DNA of 64,000 nucleotides from an uncultured Eubacteriales bacterium (lineage in GTDB: Bacteria > Bacillota > Clostridia > Oscillospirales > CAG-272), in the NCBI GenBank assembly GCA_934486825.1, contig CAKSQF010000013.1:1-64000 (forward strand). The letters are read 5' to 3'. The notes below the pieces were generated by a model, which saw nothing but the letters and a program-made list of their open reading frames with translations, did no database searches and was not told the DNA's origin. Numbering within the stretch: the first letter of the stretch is position 1; the number at the start of each line of letters is the position of its first letter. Made by a program: the position numbers and the translations under genes. Shown here in pieces: positions 34,251 to 42,191 of the stretch.

Positions 34251-35324
34251 ATGACCATAAATGAAAAGATATCAGACATTCTTACTTCGTACTACGGAAT
34301 AAACGATAAGCCGAAGCCTTTCGGAAACGGACATATAAACGACACATTTATCGCAGGCGATAACATAATCCAGCGTGTGAATACCAATATATTTGAAGAC
34401 TGCGACGGGCTGATGAATAATATCATGCTTGTAACCGATTACCTGAAAAGAAAGGTTGCGGAAAACGGAGGCGACCCGGACAGGGAGGTGCTGACGGTTG
34501 TTCCGACGGCTGACCGAAAGACATATGTCAAAACCGAAGACGGGGTGTTCCGTGTTTATAAGCTGATAAACGACGCGACAAGCTACGACGAAATCACTCC
34601 CGGAAGGTTTTATGAAGCGGGAAGGGGATTCGGTAACTTTCAGACCATGCTTTCCGACTTTCCCGCTGGAGAATTGGCTGAAACAATACATGATTTTCAT
34701 AATACACGTGCACGCTTCGATGCGTTTGTCCGGGCGGTAAAGTCCGATAAGGTCGGCAGAGCAGCCGGTGTTTCGGAAGAGATCGGATTTGTTCTCGCGA
34801 GAGAAAAATATGTCGATAGGGTTAATTCGGAAATAGAAGACGGCAGGATACCGCTTCGCGTCACACATAACGACACAAAGCTGAATAATGTGCTTCTCGA
34901 TAATGAAAGCGGACACGCCGTTTGCGTGCTTGATCTTGATACGGTAATGCCGGGATCACTTCTTTTTGATTACGGCGACGCGCTCCGATACGGTGCTTCA
35001 ACCGCCGCAGAGGACGAAACCGATCTGTCGAAGGTGTCATTTGATCTTGAACGTTTTGAAGCCTTTACCGCGGGCTTCAAAGAGGGAATATGCGGAAGAA
35101 TCACGGATGAAGAGGTACGGCTTCTTCCTTTCTCGGTAAAGCTTATGACCCTTGAATGTGGGATGCGTTTTCTGACCGATTACCTTTCCGGTGACGAATA
35201 TTTCAAAATTTCAAGAAAAAATCATAATCTTGACCGCGCACGTACACAGTTCAGGCTTGTTGAGGATATTGAGCGTAAGGAAGAAAAAATGGCGGAAATT
35301 GTTTCGCGCGTGTTCGGATCGTGA
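34251..35324 (+). CDS. nahK: N-acetylhexosamine 1-kinase
   Basis: Phosphorylates GlcNAc or GalNAc at C1 using ATP, feeding a salvage route first described for lacto-N-biose/galacto-N-biose use in Bifidobacterium. The 357 residues follow that enzyme closely: GNGHINDTF near the start, IQRVNTNIFED, RVTHNDTKLNNVLLDN with the catalytic Asp208, and PGSLLFDYGDALRYGAST. A GGGAG ribosome site lies 6 nt before the ATG. The GH43 gene follows after 15 bp. No lacto-N-biose phosphorylase or uridylyltransferase gene is in this window. The call rests on motif resemblance from memory, so assignment to another sugar kinase of the aminoglycoside phosphotransferase fold remains possible. Confidence 0.85.
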   Translation: MTINEKISDILTSYYGINDKPKPFGNGHINDTFIAGDNIIQRVNTNIFEDCDGLMNNIMLVTDYLKRKVAENGGDPDREVLTVVPTADRKTYVKTEDGVFRVYKLINDATSYDEITPGRFYEAGRGFGNFQTMLSDFPAGELAETIHDFHNTRARFDAFVRAVKSDKVGRAAGVSEEIGFVLAREKYVDRVNSEIEDGRIPLRVTHNDTKLNNVLLDNESGHAVCVLDLDTVMPGSLLFDYGDALRYGASTAAEDETDLSKVSFDLERFEAFTAGFKEGICGRITDEEVRLLPFSVKLMTLECGMRFLTDYLSGDEYFKISRKNHNLDRARTQFRLVEDIERKEEKMAEIVSRVFGS

Positions 35325-35339
35325 AGGATGAGACGAAAT

Positions 35340-36803
35340 ATGAAGATTTTTTTCAGAAGATTTGTTGCAGCCGCTGGTGTCGTTATATTGTCGCTTTTGC
35401 TTTTCTCGTGTCAGACCGACAAGGCTCCCGGAACGAGTTCCGTGGCGACAACCGAGGCAAGAAAAGAGCCGCTTGTTGTCGTATCCGATAAGAAAACCGA
35501 TTATAAATTTGTCAGACAGGCATCGGCATCCTATGTCGAAAATAAGCTTTTTAACGAATTCAGAGCGGATATTGCTTCGAAAACGGGTGCTGCTCCCGAT
35601 TTTGTAAGCGACAGCGAGAATGCGACCGAGTATGAGATACTTCTCGGCAGAACATCAAGAACACTTTCACAGGATGCGTATTCAAAGCTCGGCGATAACA
35701 GGTTCAGCATTACTGCCGAGAATAAAACGATCGCAATATCCGCGTCTGACAGTGGATGTATGAAGCTTGCCCTCGAAAAGTTTACCGAACTGTTCGTGAA
35801 AGACGGGAATCTGATCGTTGACAGCTCGCTTCTGCCGATAACTTTTGAATGCAAGGATGAGATAACTACCGTGAAATTTGATAATACGAAAACAGAGAGA
35901 GCGGACGATCCGTATATTGTGGAGCATGAAGGTTCCTACTATTACTGCTGGAGTGACGGCGAAATAAAGGTGGCAAGACTTGATTCGCTTGAACGCGTAA
36001 CGAGAAGCAACGGCAAACGTGTCTTTTCGAGCGCGGGGAAGTATACCGGTATCTGGGCACCCGAACTGCATTATATTGACGGCGAGTGGTATATCTATGT
36101 CGCAATGGTCGAGGGAAACGGCGGTAACGAAGTACATCGCATGTATTGTCTGAAGGGTACATCGCAGGATCCGACCGGCAGATTCACCCTCGTGGGACAG
36201 GTTACCGACAAAACCGACAAATGGGCGATAGACGGGACTGTTTTCAAATACAATAATGAACTGTATACCGTGTGGTCCGGATGGGAAGGCGATACAAATG
36301 TGTCTCAGAACATTTATATTGCCCATATGAGCAATCCATGGACCATTGACAGTGAGCGGGTCCTGCTGTCAAAGCCCGATTATTGGGATAATTACACAAA
36401 AAATCCCGCCATTAACGAAGGACCGTGCGTCGCGGAGGTAGACGGAAAAATATTTATTCTGTTTTCGGGCAACGGAAGCTGGACCGACGATTACTCTATC
36501 GGTTATCTTGAGTTTGATGGCTCGGATCCTCTCGATGCGTCGTCTTGGACAAAATCCAAACGTCCGATATTGCAAAAGGGGGAAAAAACCTACGGTCCCG
36601 GACATTGTTCGGTATTCAAAGCAGCGGACGGCAGCCTGTGGATGGCTTATCACGCAAATCTGAAATCGGGAACCGGCTGGAACGGCAGATCATTCCGTAT
36701 GCAGCCGCTGGAGATAAAGAACGGCAAACCGGGACTTATGAAGCCGCAGCTTGAGGTCGATCTACCGATGTCAAAAAAGATCCTTGTCGGTGAGGTGAAA
36801 TAA
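35340..36803 (+). CDS. GH43-family lipoprotein glycosidase
   Basis: A 487-residue exported enzyme anchored by lipid at Cys24 (LLFSC). Residues about 45-165 resemble the N-terminal domain found in alpha-glucuronidases (VVSDKKTDYKFV, YEILLGRT). The five-bladed GH43 propeller follows, with the catalytic triad in place: Asp190 in ADDPYIV, Asp298 in AIDGTVF and Glu360 in INEGP. WAPELHYIDGEWYIY is typical. Family members remove arabinofuranose or xylose from hemicellulose and pectin side chains. The ATG at 35340 is preferred, with AAGGA 11 nt upstream; one 12 bp earlier overlaps that box. Co-transcribed with nahK. Confidence 0.85.
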   Translation: MKIFFRRFVAAAGVVILSLLLFSCQTDKAPGTSSVATTEARKEPLVVVSDKKTDYKFVRQASASYVENKLFNEFRADIASKTGAAPDFVSDSENATEYEILLGRTSRTLSQDAYSKLGDNRFSITAENKTIAISASDSGCMKLALEKFTELFVKDGNLIVDSSLLPITFECKDEITTVKFDNTKTERADDPYIVEHEGSYYYCWSDGEIKVARLDSLERVTRSNGKRVFSSAGKYTGIWAPELHYIDGEWYIYVAMVEGNGGNEVHRMYCLKGTSQDPTGRFTLVGQVTDKTDKWAIDGTVFKYNNELYTVWSGWEGDTNVSQNIYIAHMSNPWTIDSERVLLSKPDYWDNYTKNPAINEGPCVAEVDGKIFILFSGNGSWTDDYSIGYLEFDGSDPLDASSWTKSKRPILQKGEKTYGPGHCSVFKAADGSLWMAYHANLKSGTGWNGRSFRMQPLEIKNGKPGLMKPQLEVDLPMSKKILVGEVK

Positions 36804-36807
36804 TTAT

Positions 36808-37254
36808 ATGAATTCGGTTCGTATCAGAATAAAAAAACTTGACTGTAACGCCGCAGTTCCGAAATACGGCTCGGATTTTTCGGCAGGTGCCGATCTGTAT
36901 GCTCTGACCGACAGAGATATCGTACTGAAACCGGGCGAAACGGTTTTTGTTCATACCGGTATCGCAGTTGAAATTCCCGAGGGTCTTGTCGGTCTTGTTT
37001 ATGCGCGCAGCGGACTTGCCTGTAAGCAGGGAATTGCTCCCGCAAATAAGGTCGGTGTTATTGACAGCGACTATCGCGGCGAAATAATGGTCGCGCTTCA
37101 TAATCATTCGGCGGAGGATCGTGTTGTAGCCGATAAAGAGCGCATTGCACAGCTTGTGATAACACCGTATCTGCATGCGGATTTTGAAGAGGCGGATGAA
37201 CTGGATGATACCGCACGCGGAGCAGGCGGTTTCGGCTCGACAGGAAAAAAATAA
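36808..37254 (+). CDS. dut: dUTP diphosphatase (dUTPase)
   Basis: Hydrolyses dUTP to dUMP and pyrophosphate, keeping uracil out of DNA and supplying dTMP synthesis. The 148 residues carry all five motifs: the SAGADLYA start, ARSGLACKQGI, GVIDSDYRGEI, RIAQLVI and the P-loop-like GAGGFGSTG at the end. The enzyme is a trimer in known cases. It starts 4 bp after the GH43 stop with GAGGTG upstream, so read-through from the glycan operon is possible. Confidence 0.96.
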   Translation: MNSVRIRIKKLDCNAAVPKYGSDFSAGADLYALTDRDIVLKPGETVFVHTGIAVEIPEGLVGLVYARSGLACKQGIAPANKVGVIDSDYRGEIMVALHNHSAEDRVVADKERIAQLVITPYLHADFEEADELDDTARGAGGFGSTGKK

Positions 37255-37272
37255 AATCGGAGGTTTCGGAAG

Positions 37273-38493
37273 ATGAATGCTGTCGAAAGATTGTTGAAAT
37301 ATGTGAAAATTGATACGCAGAGCGACGAAAACAGCGAAAGTACGCCGTCATCGGACAATGTGTTTGTACTTGCCGATATGCTCGCCGACGAACTTGTAAA
37401 AACAGGCTTGAAAAATGTTTCGGTCGATCGTGCCGCCGGGTGTGTGTACGCTGTTTTGCCGGCAACACCCGGATATGAAGACCGGAAGAAGATCGGATTT
37501 ATCGCTCATATGGATACGTCTCCCGATTTTTCGGGAGCAGATGTTCATCCGGTAATACATGAAAATTATGACGGAAAGGACGTTGTCCTCGGAAACAGCG
37601 GCAGAATACTGAAGGTGTCCGATTTTCCGCACCTTGAAAAGCTAAGGGGCAGGACTCTGATTACAACCGACGGGACATCTCTGCTCGGAGCGGATGACAA
37701 GGCGGGAATCGCGGCGATAATGACCGCAATGGAAAGGGTTGTTTCCGAAAATCTGCCTCACGGACAGATTTCGGTTGCCTTTACTCCGGACGAAGAGGTC
37801 GGCAGAGGAACCGATAATTTTGATACGCAGAGATTCGGCGCCGATTTTGCGTATACGGTTGACGGTGATGACGAGGGAGAAATCGTCTACGAAAATTTCA
37901 ATGCCGCATCCGCGCGTGTCAGCGTAAACGGCTTCAATGTTCACCCCGGTTCAGCCAAAAATACCATGGTGAATGCGATGCTGGTTCTCATGGAGCTTAA
38001 TTCGATGCTTCCGTCTGCGGATACACCGAGAAATACCGAGAATTATGAAGGCTTTTTCCACCTTACAGGTGCATCCGGCGATGTTGAACATGCGGAAGCA
38101 TCGTATATAATCAGAGATCATTCGAAGGAGATGTTCGGAGCAAGAAAAGCCCTGATGAAGCACGCAGCTGATATTCTCAACGAGAAATACGGTAAGGATA
38201 CCGTAATTCTCGGAATCGAGGATTCGTATTACAATATGCGCGAAGAGATCGAAAAGTGTCCGGAAGTCGTGAAAATGGCTGAGGAGGCAATAAAAAAGCT
38301 CGGACTGGAGCCGTTGTCACCTCCGATCAGAGGAGGAACCGACGGGGCAAGGCTTACCTTCTGCGGACTGCCGTGTCCGAATCTCGGAACGGGCGGACAC
38401 GCGTTTCACGGTCCGTATGAGCATATAACCGCGGAGGGACTTGCGCTCGCGTCGGATATAGTGTTCGAAATCATAAAACAGTGGGCGGAATAA
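37273..38493 (+). CDS. pepT: Peptidase T (tripeptide aminopeptidase, M20)
   Basis: Zinc enzyme that removes N-terminal residues from tripeptides in the cytoplasm. At 406 residues it has normal PepT length. Motifs: IAHMDTSPDFSG (metal His and Asp), TSLLGADDKAGIAA (bridging Asp), TPDEEVGRGTDNF (catalytic Glu) and NLGTGGHAFHGPYE (terminal metal His). GGAGG lies 9 nt before the ATG, 18 bp after dut. Confidence 0.96.
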   Translation: MNAVERLLKYVKIDTQSDENSESTPSSDNVFVLADMLADELVKTGLKNVSVDRAAGCVYAVLPATPGYEDRKKIGFIAHMDTSPDFSGADVHPVIHENYDGKDVVLGNSGRILKVSDFPHLEKLRGRTLITTDGTSLLGADDKAGIAAIMTAMERVVSENLPHGQISVAFTPDEEVGRGTDNFDTQRFGADFAYTVDGDDEGEIVYENFNAASARVSVNGFNVHPGSAKNTMVNAMLVLMELNSMLPSADTPRNTENYEGFFHLTGASGDVEHAEASYIIRDHSKEMFGARKALMKHAADILNEKYGKDTVILGIEDSYYNMREEIEKCPEVVKMAEEAIKKLGLEPLSPPIRGGTDGARLTFCGLPCPNLGTGGHAFHGPYEHITAEGLALASDIVFEIIKQWAE

Positions 38494-38504
38494 TCGGCGA
38501 CGAT

Positions 38505-38547
38505 ACGGGAGGAAGGGACTGCAACGGTGGCAGTCCCTTTCTCCCGT
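38505..38547 (+). terminator. Strong hairpin after pepT
   Basis: ACGGGAGGAAGGGACTGC (38505-38522) pairs with GCAGTCCCTTTCTCCCGT (38530-38547), 18 bp with one G-T pair. No T-run follows, so it may protect the 3' end of the message rather than terminate. Confidence 0.65.
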
Positions 38548-38607
38548 CAGTCATATGAAGTTAATGTATGTTAATTTAAAAAAGCAAAATAAAATATCGG
38601 AAAGCTA

Positions 38608-38636
38608 TTGAAAAAAATAAAAACATGTGATATAAT
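38608..38636 (+). promoter_or_regulatory. Promoter of the HMA-ABC operon
   Basis: TTGAAA (38608-38613), 17-bp spacer, TATAAT (38631-38636). It starts a leader of about 105 nt. Confidence 0.8.
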
Positions 38637-38676
38637 ACGGTCGGAATTATGGATGTACGATATGATACAGACAAAC

Positions 38677-38697
38677 GGGAATGAAAATTCCCTTTTT
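38677..38697 (+). promoter_or_regulatory. Possible leader attenuator
   Basis: GGGAAT-gaaa-ATTCCC followed by TTTTT (38693-38697) is a small intrinsic-terminator shape lying between the promoter and the HMA gene. Flanking TACAG (38666-38670) and CTGTA downstream could form a competing or enclosing stem. Confidence 0.45.
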
Positions 38698-38746
38698 ATG
38701 TGTCTTTCGGTTACCTGTAGTTAACTCAATGAAAGGGCATATGTAT

Positions 38747-39004
38747 ATGATAAAAACAACGGTAAAAATTGACGGGATGGCTTGTTCGATGTGCGAAAGC
38801 CATGTAAACGATTGTATCAGAAACAGCTTCAGAGTCAAGAGCGTAAAATCGTCGCACGCAAAAGGTGAATGTGTTATTATTTCGGATAGTGAAATAGATA
38901 CTGCCGGACTGAAGTCGGCAATAGAGGCAGTCGGATATAAGGTGCTTTCAGTCGAAACCGGGGAGTATAAAAAGAAATCACTGTTCGGATTTTTCGGAGG
39001 ATGA
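38747..39004 (+). CDS. HMA-domain metal-binding protein (copper-chaperone type)
   Basis: An 85-residue soluble protein. The heavy-metal-associated ferredoxin-like fold is clear: TTVKIDGMACSMCESHV with Cys13 and Cys16, the CxxC that binds Cu(I) or similar soft metals, and AGLKSAIEAVGYKVL at the end of the domain. A basic tail (KKKSLFGFFGG) follows. The ATG at 38747 has GAAAGGG 9 nt upstream; another ATG 6 bp earlier is too close to it. No copper ATPase is nearby; the partner genes are a small membrane peptide and an ABC transporter. Confidence 0.85.
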   Translation: MIKTTVKIDGMACSMCESHVNDCIRNSFRVKSVKSSHAKGECVIISDSEIDTAGLKSAIEAVGYKVLSVETGEYKKKSLFGFFGG

Positions 39005-39009
39005 GCGTT

Positions 39010-39108
39010 ATGGAGATAATCATTTCCGCCTTTTTTGTTTGCGGCTTTTTCTGTCTGAGCAGGGTAGTGAAGAAAACATGCAGAATGTATCTGCAAAATG
39101 ACAACTGA
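39010..39108 (+). CDS. 32-residue Cys-containing single-pass membrane peptide
   Basis: A very short gene. The product has one hydrophobic helix (residues 2-17, IIISAFFVCGFFCL) with Cys11 and Cys15, then a basic tail with Cys24. GGAGG lies 9 nt before the ATG at 39010; another ATG at 39001 overlaps the HMA stop. It resembles in size and character the small Cys-rich membrane proteins found beside metal transporters such as FeoB. It sits tightly between the HMA gene and the ABC ATPase gene (20 bp). Whether it is translated is not certain. Confidence 0.5.
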   Translation: MEIIISAFFVCGFFCLSRVVKKTCRMYLQNDN

Positions 39109-39128
39109 TATATACCGGAGGAAAAAGG

Positions 39129-39830
39129 ATGTCTATTGTGGAATTACGGAATGTCAGTCGGGTCTATACAAGCGGCGATCATGAACTGAAGGCGCTTGAC
39201 GGCGTAGATCTGACTCTTGACGAAGGAAAATTTGTTGTGATACTCGGTCCGTCGGGGGCGGGGAAAAGTACGCTTCTTAATCTGCTCGGCGGTCTTGACA
39301 GTCCGACCTCCGGCAAAATCTTCGTTTGCGGCAGGGATATTTCGACTCTCTCCAAAAACGAGCTTGCCGATTATCGGGCTGAAACGGTAGGGTTCGTTTT
39401 TCAGTTTTATAATCTGATTCCGACGCTTACCGTTCACGAAAATGTTGCACTTGTCAGGGAGATTGCAAAAAATTCTCTTTCGGCAACAAAAATGCTGGAG
39501 GAGGTCGGACTTGCCGATCACGCAAAGAACTTTCCGTCGGAGCTTTCGGGCGGCGAACAGCAGCGTGTTTCGATAGCGCGCGCACTCGCAAAAAATCCGA
39601 AAATACTTCTCTGTGATGAGCCTACCGGCGCGCTCGATTCGACAACCGGCGTTCTGGTATTGAAACTTCTTCTGAAAATGGCTCGCCGGTACGGTAAAAC
39701 CATAGTTGTTGTAACTCATAACCAGAACATTGCAAGAATGGCGGATACCGTGATACGTGTCAAAAACGGCAAAATCGTATCGGTTGAAAATCAGGAAAAA
39801 CCTGTCTCCGCCGACGATATCGATTGGTAA
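39129..39830 (+). CDS. ABC transporter ATP-binding protein, MacB/LolD type
   Basis: A 233-residue ATPase that powers the FtsX-type permease encoded next. Walker A GPSGAGKST is near residue 40. The Q-loop segment VGFVFQFYNLIPTLTVHEN is typical of the MacB/LolD subfamily. The signature LSGGEQQRVSIARAL and Walker B ILLCDEPTGALD follow. GGAGG lies before the ATG. These systems export peptides, lipoproteins or antimicrobials by a mechanotransmission mechanism; the cargo here is unknown. Confidence 0.93.
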   Translation: MSIVELRNVSRVYTSGDHELKALDGVDLTLDEGKFVVILGPSGAGKSTLLNLLGGLDSPTSGKIFVCGRDISTLSKNELADYRAETVGFVFQFYNLIPTLTVHENVALVREIAKNSLSATKMLEEVGLADHAKNFPSELSGGEQQRVSIARALAKNPKILLCDEPTGALDSTTGVLVLKLLLKMARRYGKTIVVVTHNQNIARMADTVIRVKNGKIVSVENQEKPVSADDIDW

Positions 39831-39847
39831 CCGGAAGGGGTCGGAGT

Positions 39848-42127
39848 ATGTTATGTAGAAAAATGCTTCGCACTGCATGGCAATACAGAGCGCAGTTTGT
39901 TTCAATGGTTCTTATGGTAATGCTCGGCGTCGGCATGTTTGTCGGATTCAATATGGAGTGGAAAAGTATTGAAAGAAACATGTTTTCTTTTTTCGACGAC
40001 AGTCATTTTGCCGATTATCGGCTTGTCAGTGAAAAAGGATATTCGGCAGATGACCTCGTAAAAATATCGGAAATAAACGGGGTGGATGATGCGTCACGCT
40101 TTTTTTCGGTAAATGCGGATGTTAAAGACAGCGGCGGTGACAGCGTTGCTCTTTCGGTTACGACAAATCCCGACGTTTCGTCCTTTGTTCTGATAAGCGG
40201 GGATGCTTATGATCCCGACAGTACGGACGGCATATGGCTTTCGGATAAATATGCCGAAAAAAACAACATCCGTGTCGGCGACGCTGTCTCGTTTGTTTAT
40301 CTGAACACCGAGATCGGCGGAACGGTAAAAGGACTTATCAAGGCAGCCGAACAGATGATATGCGTGCGTGACAAAACACAGCTTATGCCGGATTTTTCGA
40401 CGCACGGCTTTGCGTATATCTCGCCGGTCATGTATGAAAGCGCGATCGGATTCGGATATTATCCGCAGATCAATGTGATATCCGGTCTTTCGGAAGAGGA
40501 TTTCTCCGAAAAAGTCAACAAGGCCCTCGGACAGACGACCGTGATTCTGACAAAGGATGATACGTTTTCCTATTCGCAGGCAAAAGGAGAGGTAAACGAA
40601 GGGAAGACTATGGGAAGTATTCTTCCGGCGCTCTTCCTTTTGATCGGACTGCTTACCATGGTCACTACCATGCACCGATTGACGGCAAAGGAAAAAACAC
40701 AGATCGGAACTCTGAAGGCGCTCGGCTTTCATGACGGAAGAATTACCGTTCATTATACGTCGTTTGCCTTTTTTGTTGCCGTGGTCGGAACCATCCTCGG
40801 TATTTTGATGGGCTACGGAGTCGCACGCCTTATTATGAATCCGAACGGTATGATGGGAACCTATCTTGATTTTCCCGATTGGAAACTCATATTCCCGTGG
40901 TTCTGTGTTGTTGCGGTAGTAATTATAGTTTTTTCTTTGACGCTTATAGGCTTTTTCTCTGTCCGCAGGATGCTTGCCGGCAGTGCAGCCGATTCTCTCC
41001 GCGCATATACACCGAAAAAAATGAAGCCGATGCTGATAGAACGCACGGGATTTTTTCACCGTCTTCCGTTCGGCACACGCTGGAATATGCGTGATATTGT
41101 CAGACATAAGGCAAGAACAGCCATGAGTCTTGTCGGTATTGTCGGGTGTACCATACTGATTCTTGCGTCATTCGGGATGAAGGATACGATGAATGTGTTC
41201 CTTGATATGTACTATGACAACGGACTGAACTATTCTTCACGTATTTATCTTTCGGACAAAGCGTCAGCTGACGATAAAAAACAGATTATCGACAAATATA
41301 ACGGAGATTACAGCGGATCGCTGAGCGTCCATAAGGACGGAAAAACCGTTTCTCTCGATATTTACGGTATTACTAACGATAAGATCAGAATTATGGACGA
41401 GAACGAAAACAAGATCACCGTCGGAGATGACGGAGCATATGTATGCATGAGGCTTTCGGAACAATTCGGTCTGAAGCCGGGGGATACGTTTACGGTAAGT
41501 CCGTTCGGAACCGATGATACTTATGTTTTGAAAGTAGCGGGATTTTTTCGCAGTGTTTCGGAAAATATAATTATTTCCGATGCTTATGCCGAAAAACTGA
41601 ATATTCCGTATACGATTGATTCGGTCTATACCGATACCGTGAAGGATAACATAGAACAATCCGATTTAATCGGATCGGTTCAGTCAAAGCAGATGATTAT
41701 GGATTCGTTCGAGACATTCCTTTCAATTATGAATACGATGATAAAGCTGCTTGTAGGCGGTGCGATGCTCCTCGGAATCGTTGTCCTGTATAATCTCGGT
41801 ACAATGAGTTATACCGAACGCTACCGCGAGATGGCAACGCTGAAGGTTGTGGGATTTCGTGACAGAAAGATCGGCAGACTTCTTTCCGGGCAGAATCTGG
41901 CACTGTCGGTAGTCGGTATAATTATTGGAATACCGCTCGGTGCCATGACCCTTTCTTATCTGTTGAAGACGCTTGCATCCGAGTATGAGATGAAGATGTC
42001 AATCGGAATCGGCTCGTATATGCTTACCGTTATACTGACTGTCGGAATGTCGCTTCTCGTCAGTCTGATGGTTGCACGCAAGAACAAAAAGATCGATATG
42101 GTCGAAGCACTTAAAGGGCAGGAATAA
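39848..42127 (+). CDS. ABC transporter permease, FtsX/MacB family
   Basis: A 759-residue membrane protein with the FtsX duplication. The first helix is at about 17-36, followed by a large extracytoplasmic domain. Helices cluster at about 255-275, 307-330 and 346-370, a further helix lies at about 424-445 before a second extracytoplasmic domain, and three end helices lie at about 631-651, 683-700 and 724-744. IGTLKALGFHDGRI and MATLKVVGFRDRKI are the two coupling segments. I chose the ATG at 39848, 7 nt after a GGAAGGGG box. It lies 17 bp after the ATPase gene; the two form one exporter. Confidence 0.9.
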   Translation: MLCRKMLRTAWQYRAQFVSMVLMVMLGVGMFVGFNMEWKSIERNMFSFFDDSHFADYRLVSEKGYSADDLVKISEINGVDDASRFFSVNADVKDSGGDSVALSVTTNPDVSSFVLISGDAYDPDSTDGIWLSDKYAEKNNIRVGDAVSFVYLNTEIGGTVKGLIKAAEQMICVRDKTQLMPDFSTHGFAYISPVMYESAIGFGYYPQINVISGLSEEDFSEKVNKALGQTTVILTKDDTFSYSQAKGEVNEGKTMGSILPALFLLIGLLTMVTTMHRLTAKEKTQIGTLKALGFHDGRITVHYTSFAFFVAVVGTILGILMGYGVARLIMNPNGMMGTYLDFPDWKLIFPWFCVVAVVIIVFSLTLIGFFSVRRMLAGSAADSLRAYTPKKMKPMLIERTGFFHRLPFGTRWNMRDIVRHKARTAMSLVGIVGCTILILASFGMKDTMNVFLDMYYDNGLNYSSRIYLSDKASADDKKQIIDKYNGDYSGSLSVHKDGKTVSLDIYGITNDKIRIMDENENKITVGDDGAYVCMRLSEQFGLKPGDTFTVSPFGTDDTYVLKVAGFFRSVSENIIISDAYAEKLNIPYTIDSVYTDTVKDNIEQSDLIGSVQSKQMIMDSFETFLSIMNTMIKLLVGGAMLLGIVVLYNLGTMSYTERYREMATLKVVGFRDRKIGRLLSGQNLALSVVGIIIGIPLGAMTLSYLLKTLASEYEMKMSIGIGSYMLTVILTVGMSLLVSLMVARKNKKIDMVEALKGQE

Positions 42128-42142
42128 TTCGATGTAAAAAGG

Positions 42143-42171
42143 CAGGGCAGACGATCGTTTCGTCTGCCCTG
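42143..42171. terminator. Bidirectional terminator
   Basis: CAGGGCAGACG (42143-42153) pairs with CGTCTGCCCTG (42161-42171), followed by TTTT on the plus strand and CCTTTTT on the minus strand. It separates the convergent permease and AEC genes. Confidence 0.88.
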
Positions 42172-42191
42172 TTTTGATCCGGTGAATTGAT

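Noticed and set aside
40094..41107. 337-codon minus-strand frame inside the FtsX permease gene
   Set aside because: Shadow of a well-supported membrane protein with a matching ATPase upstream.
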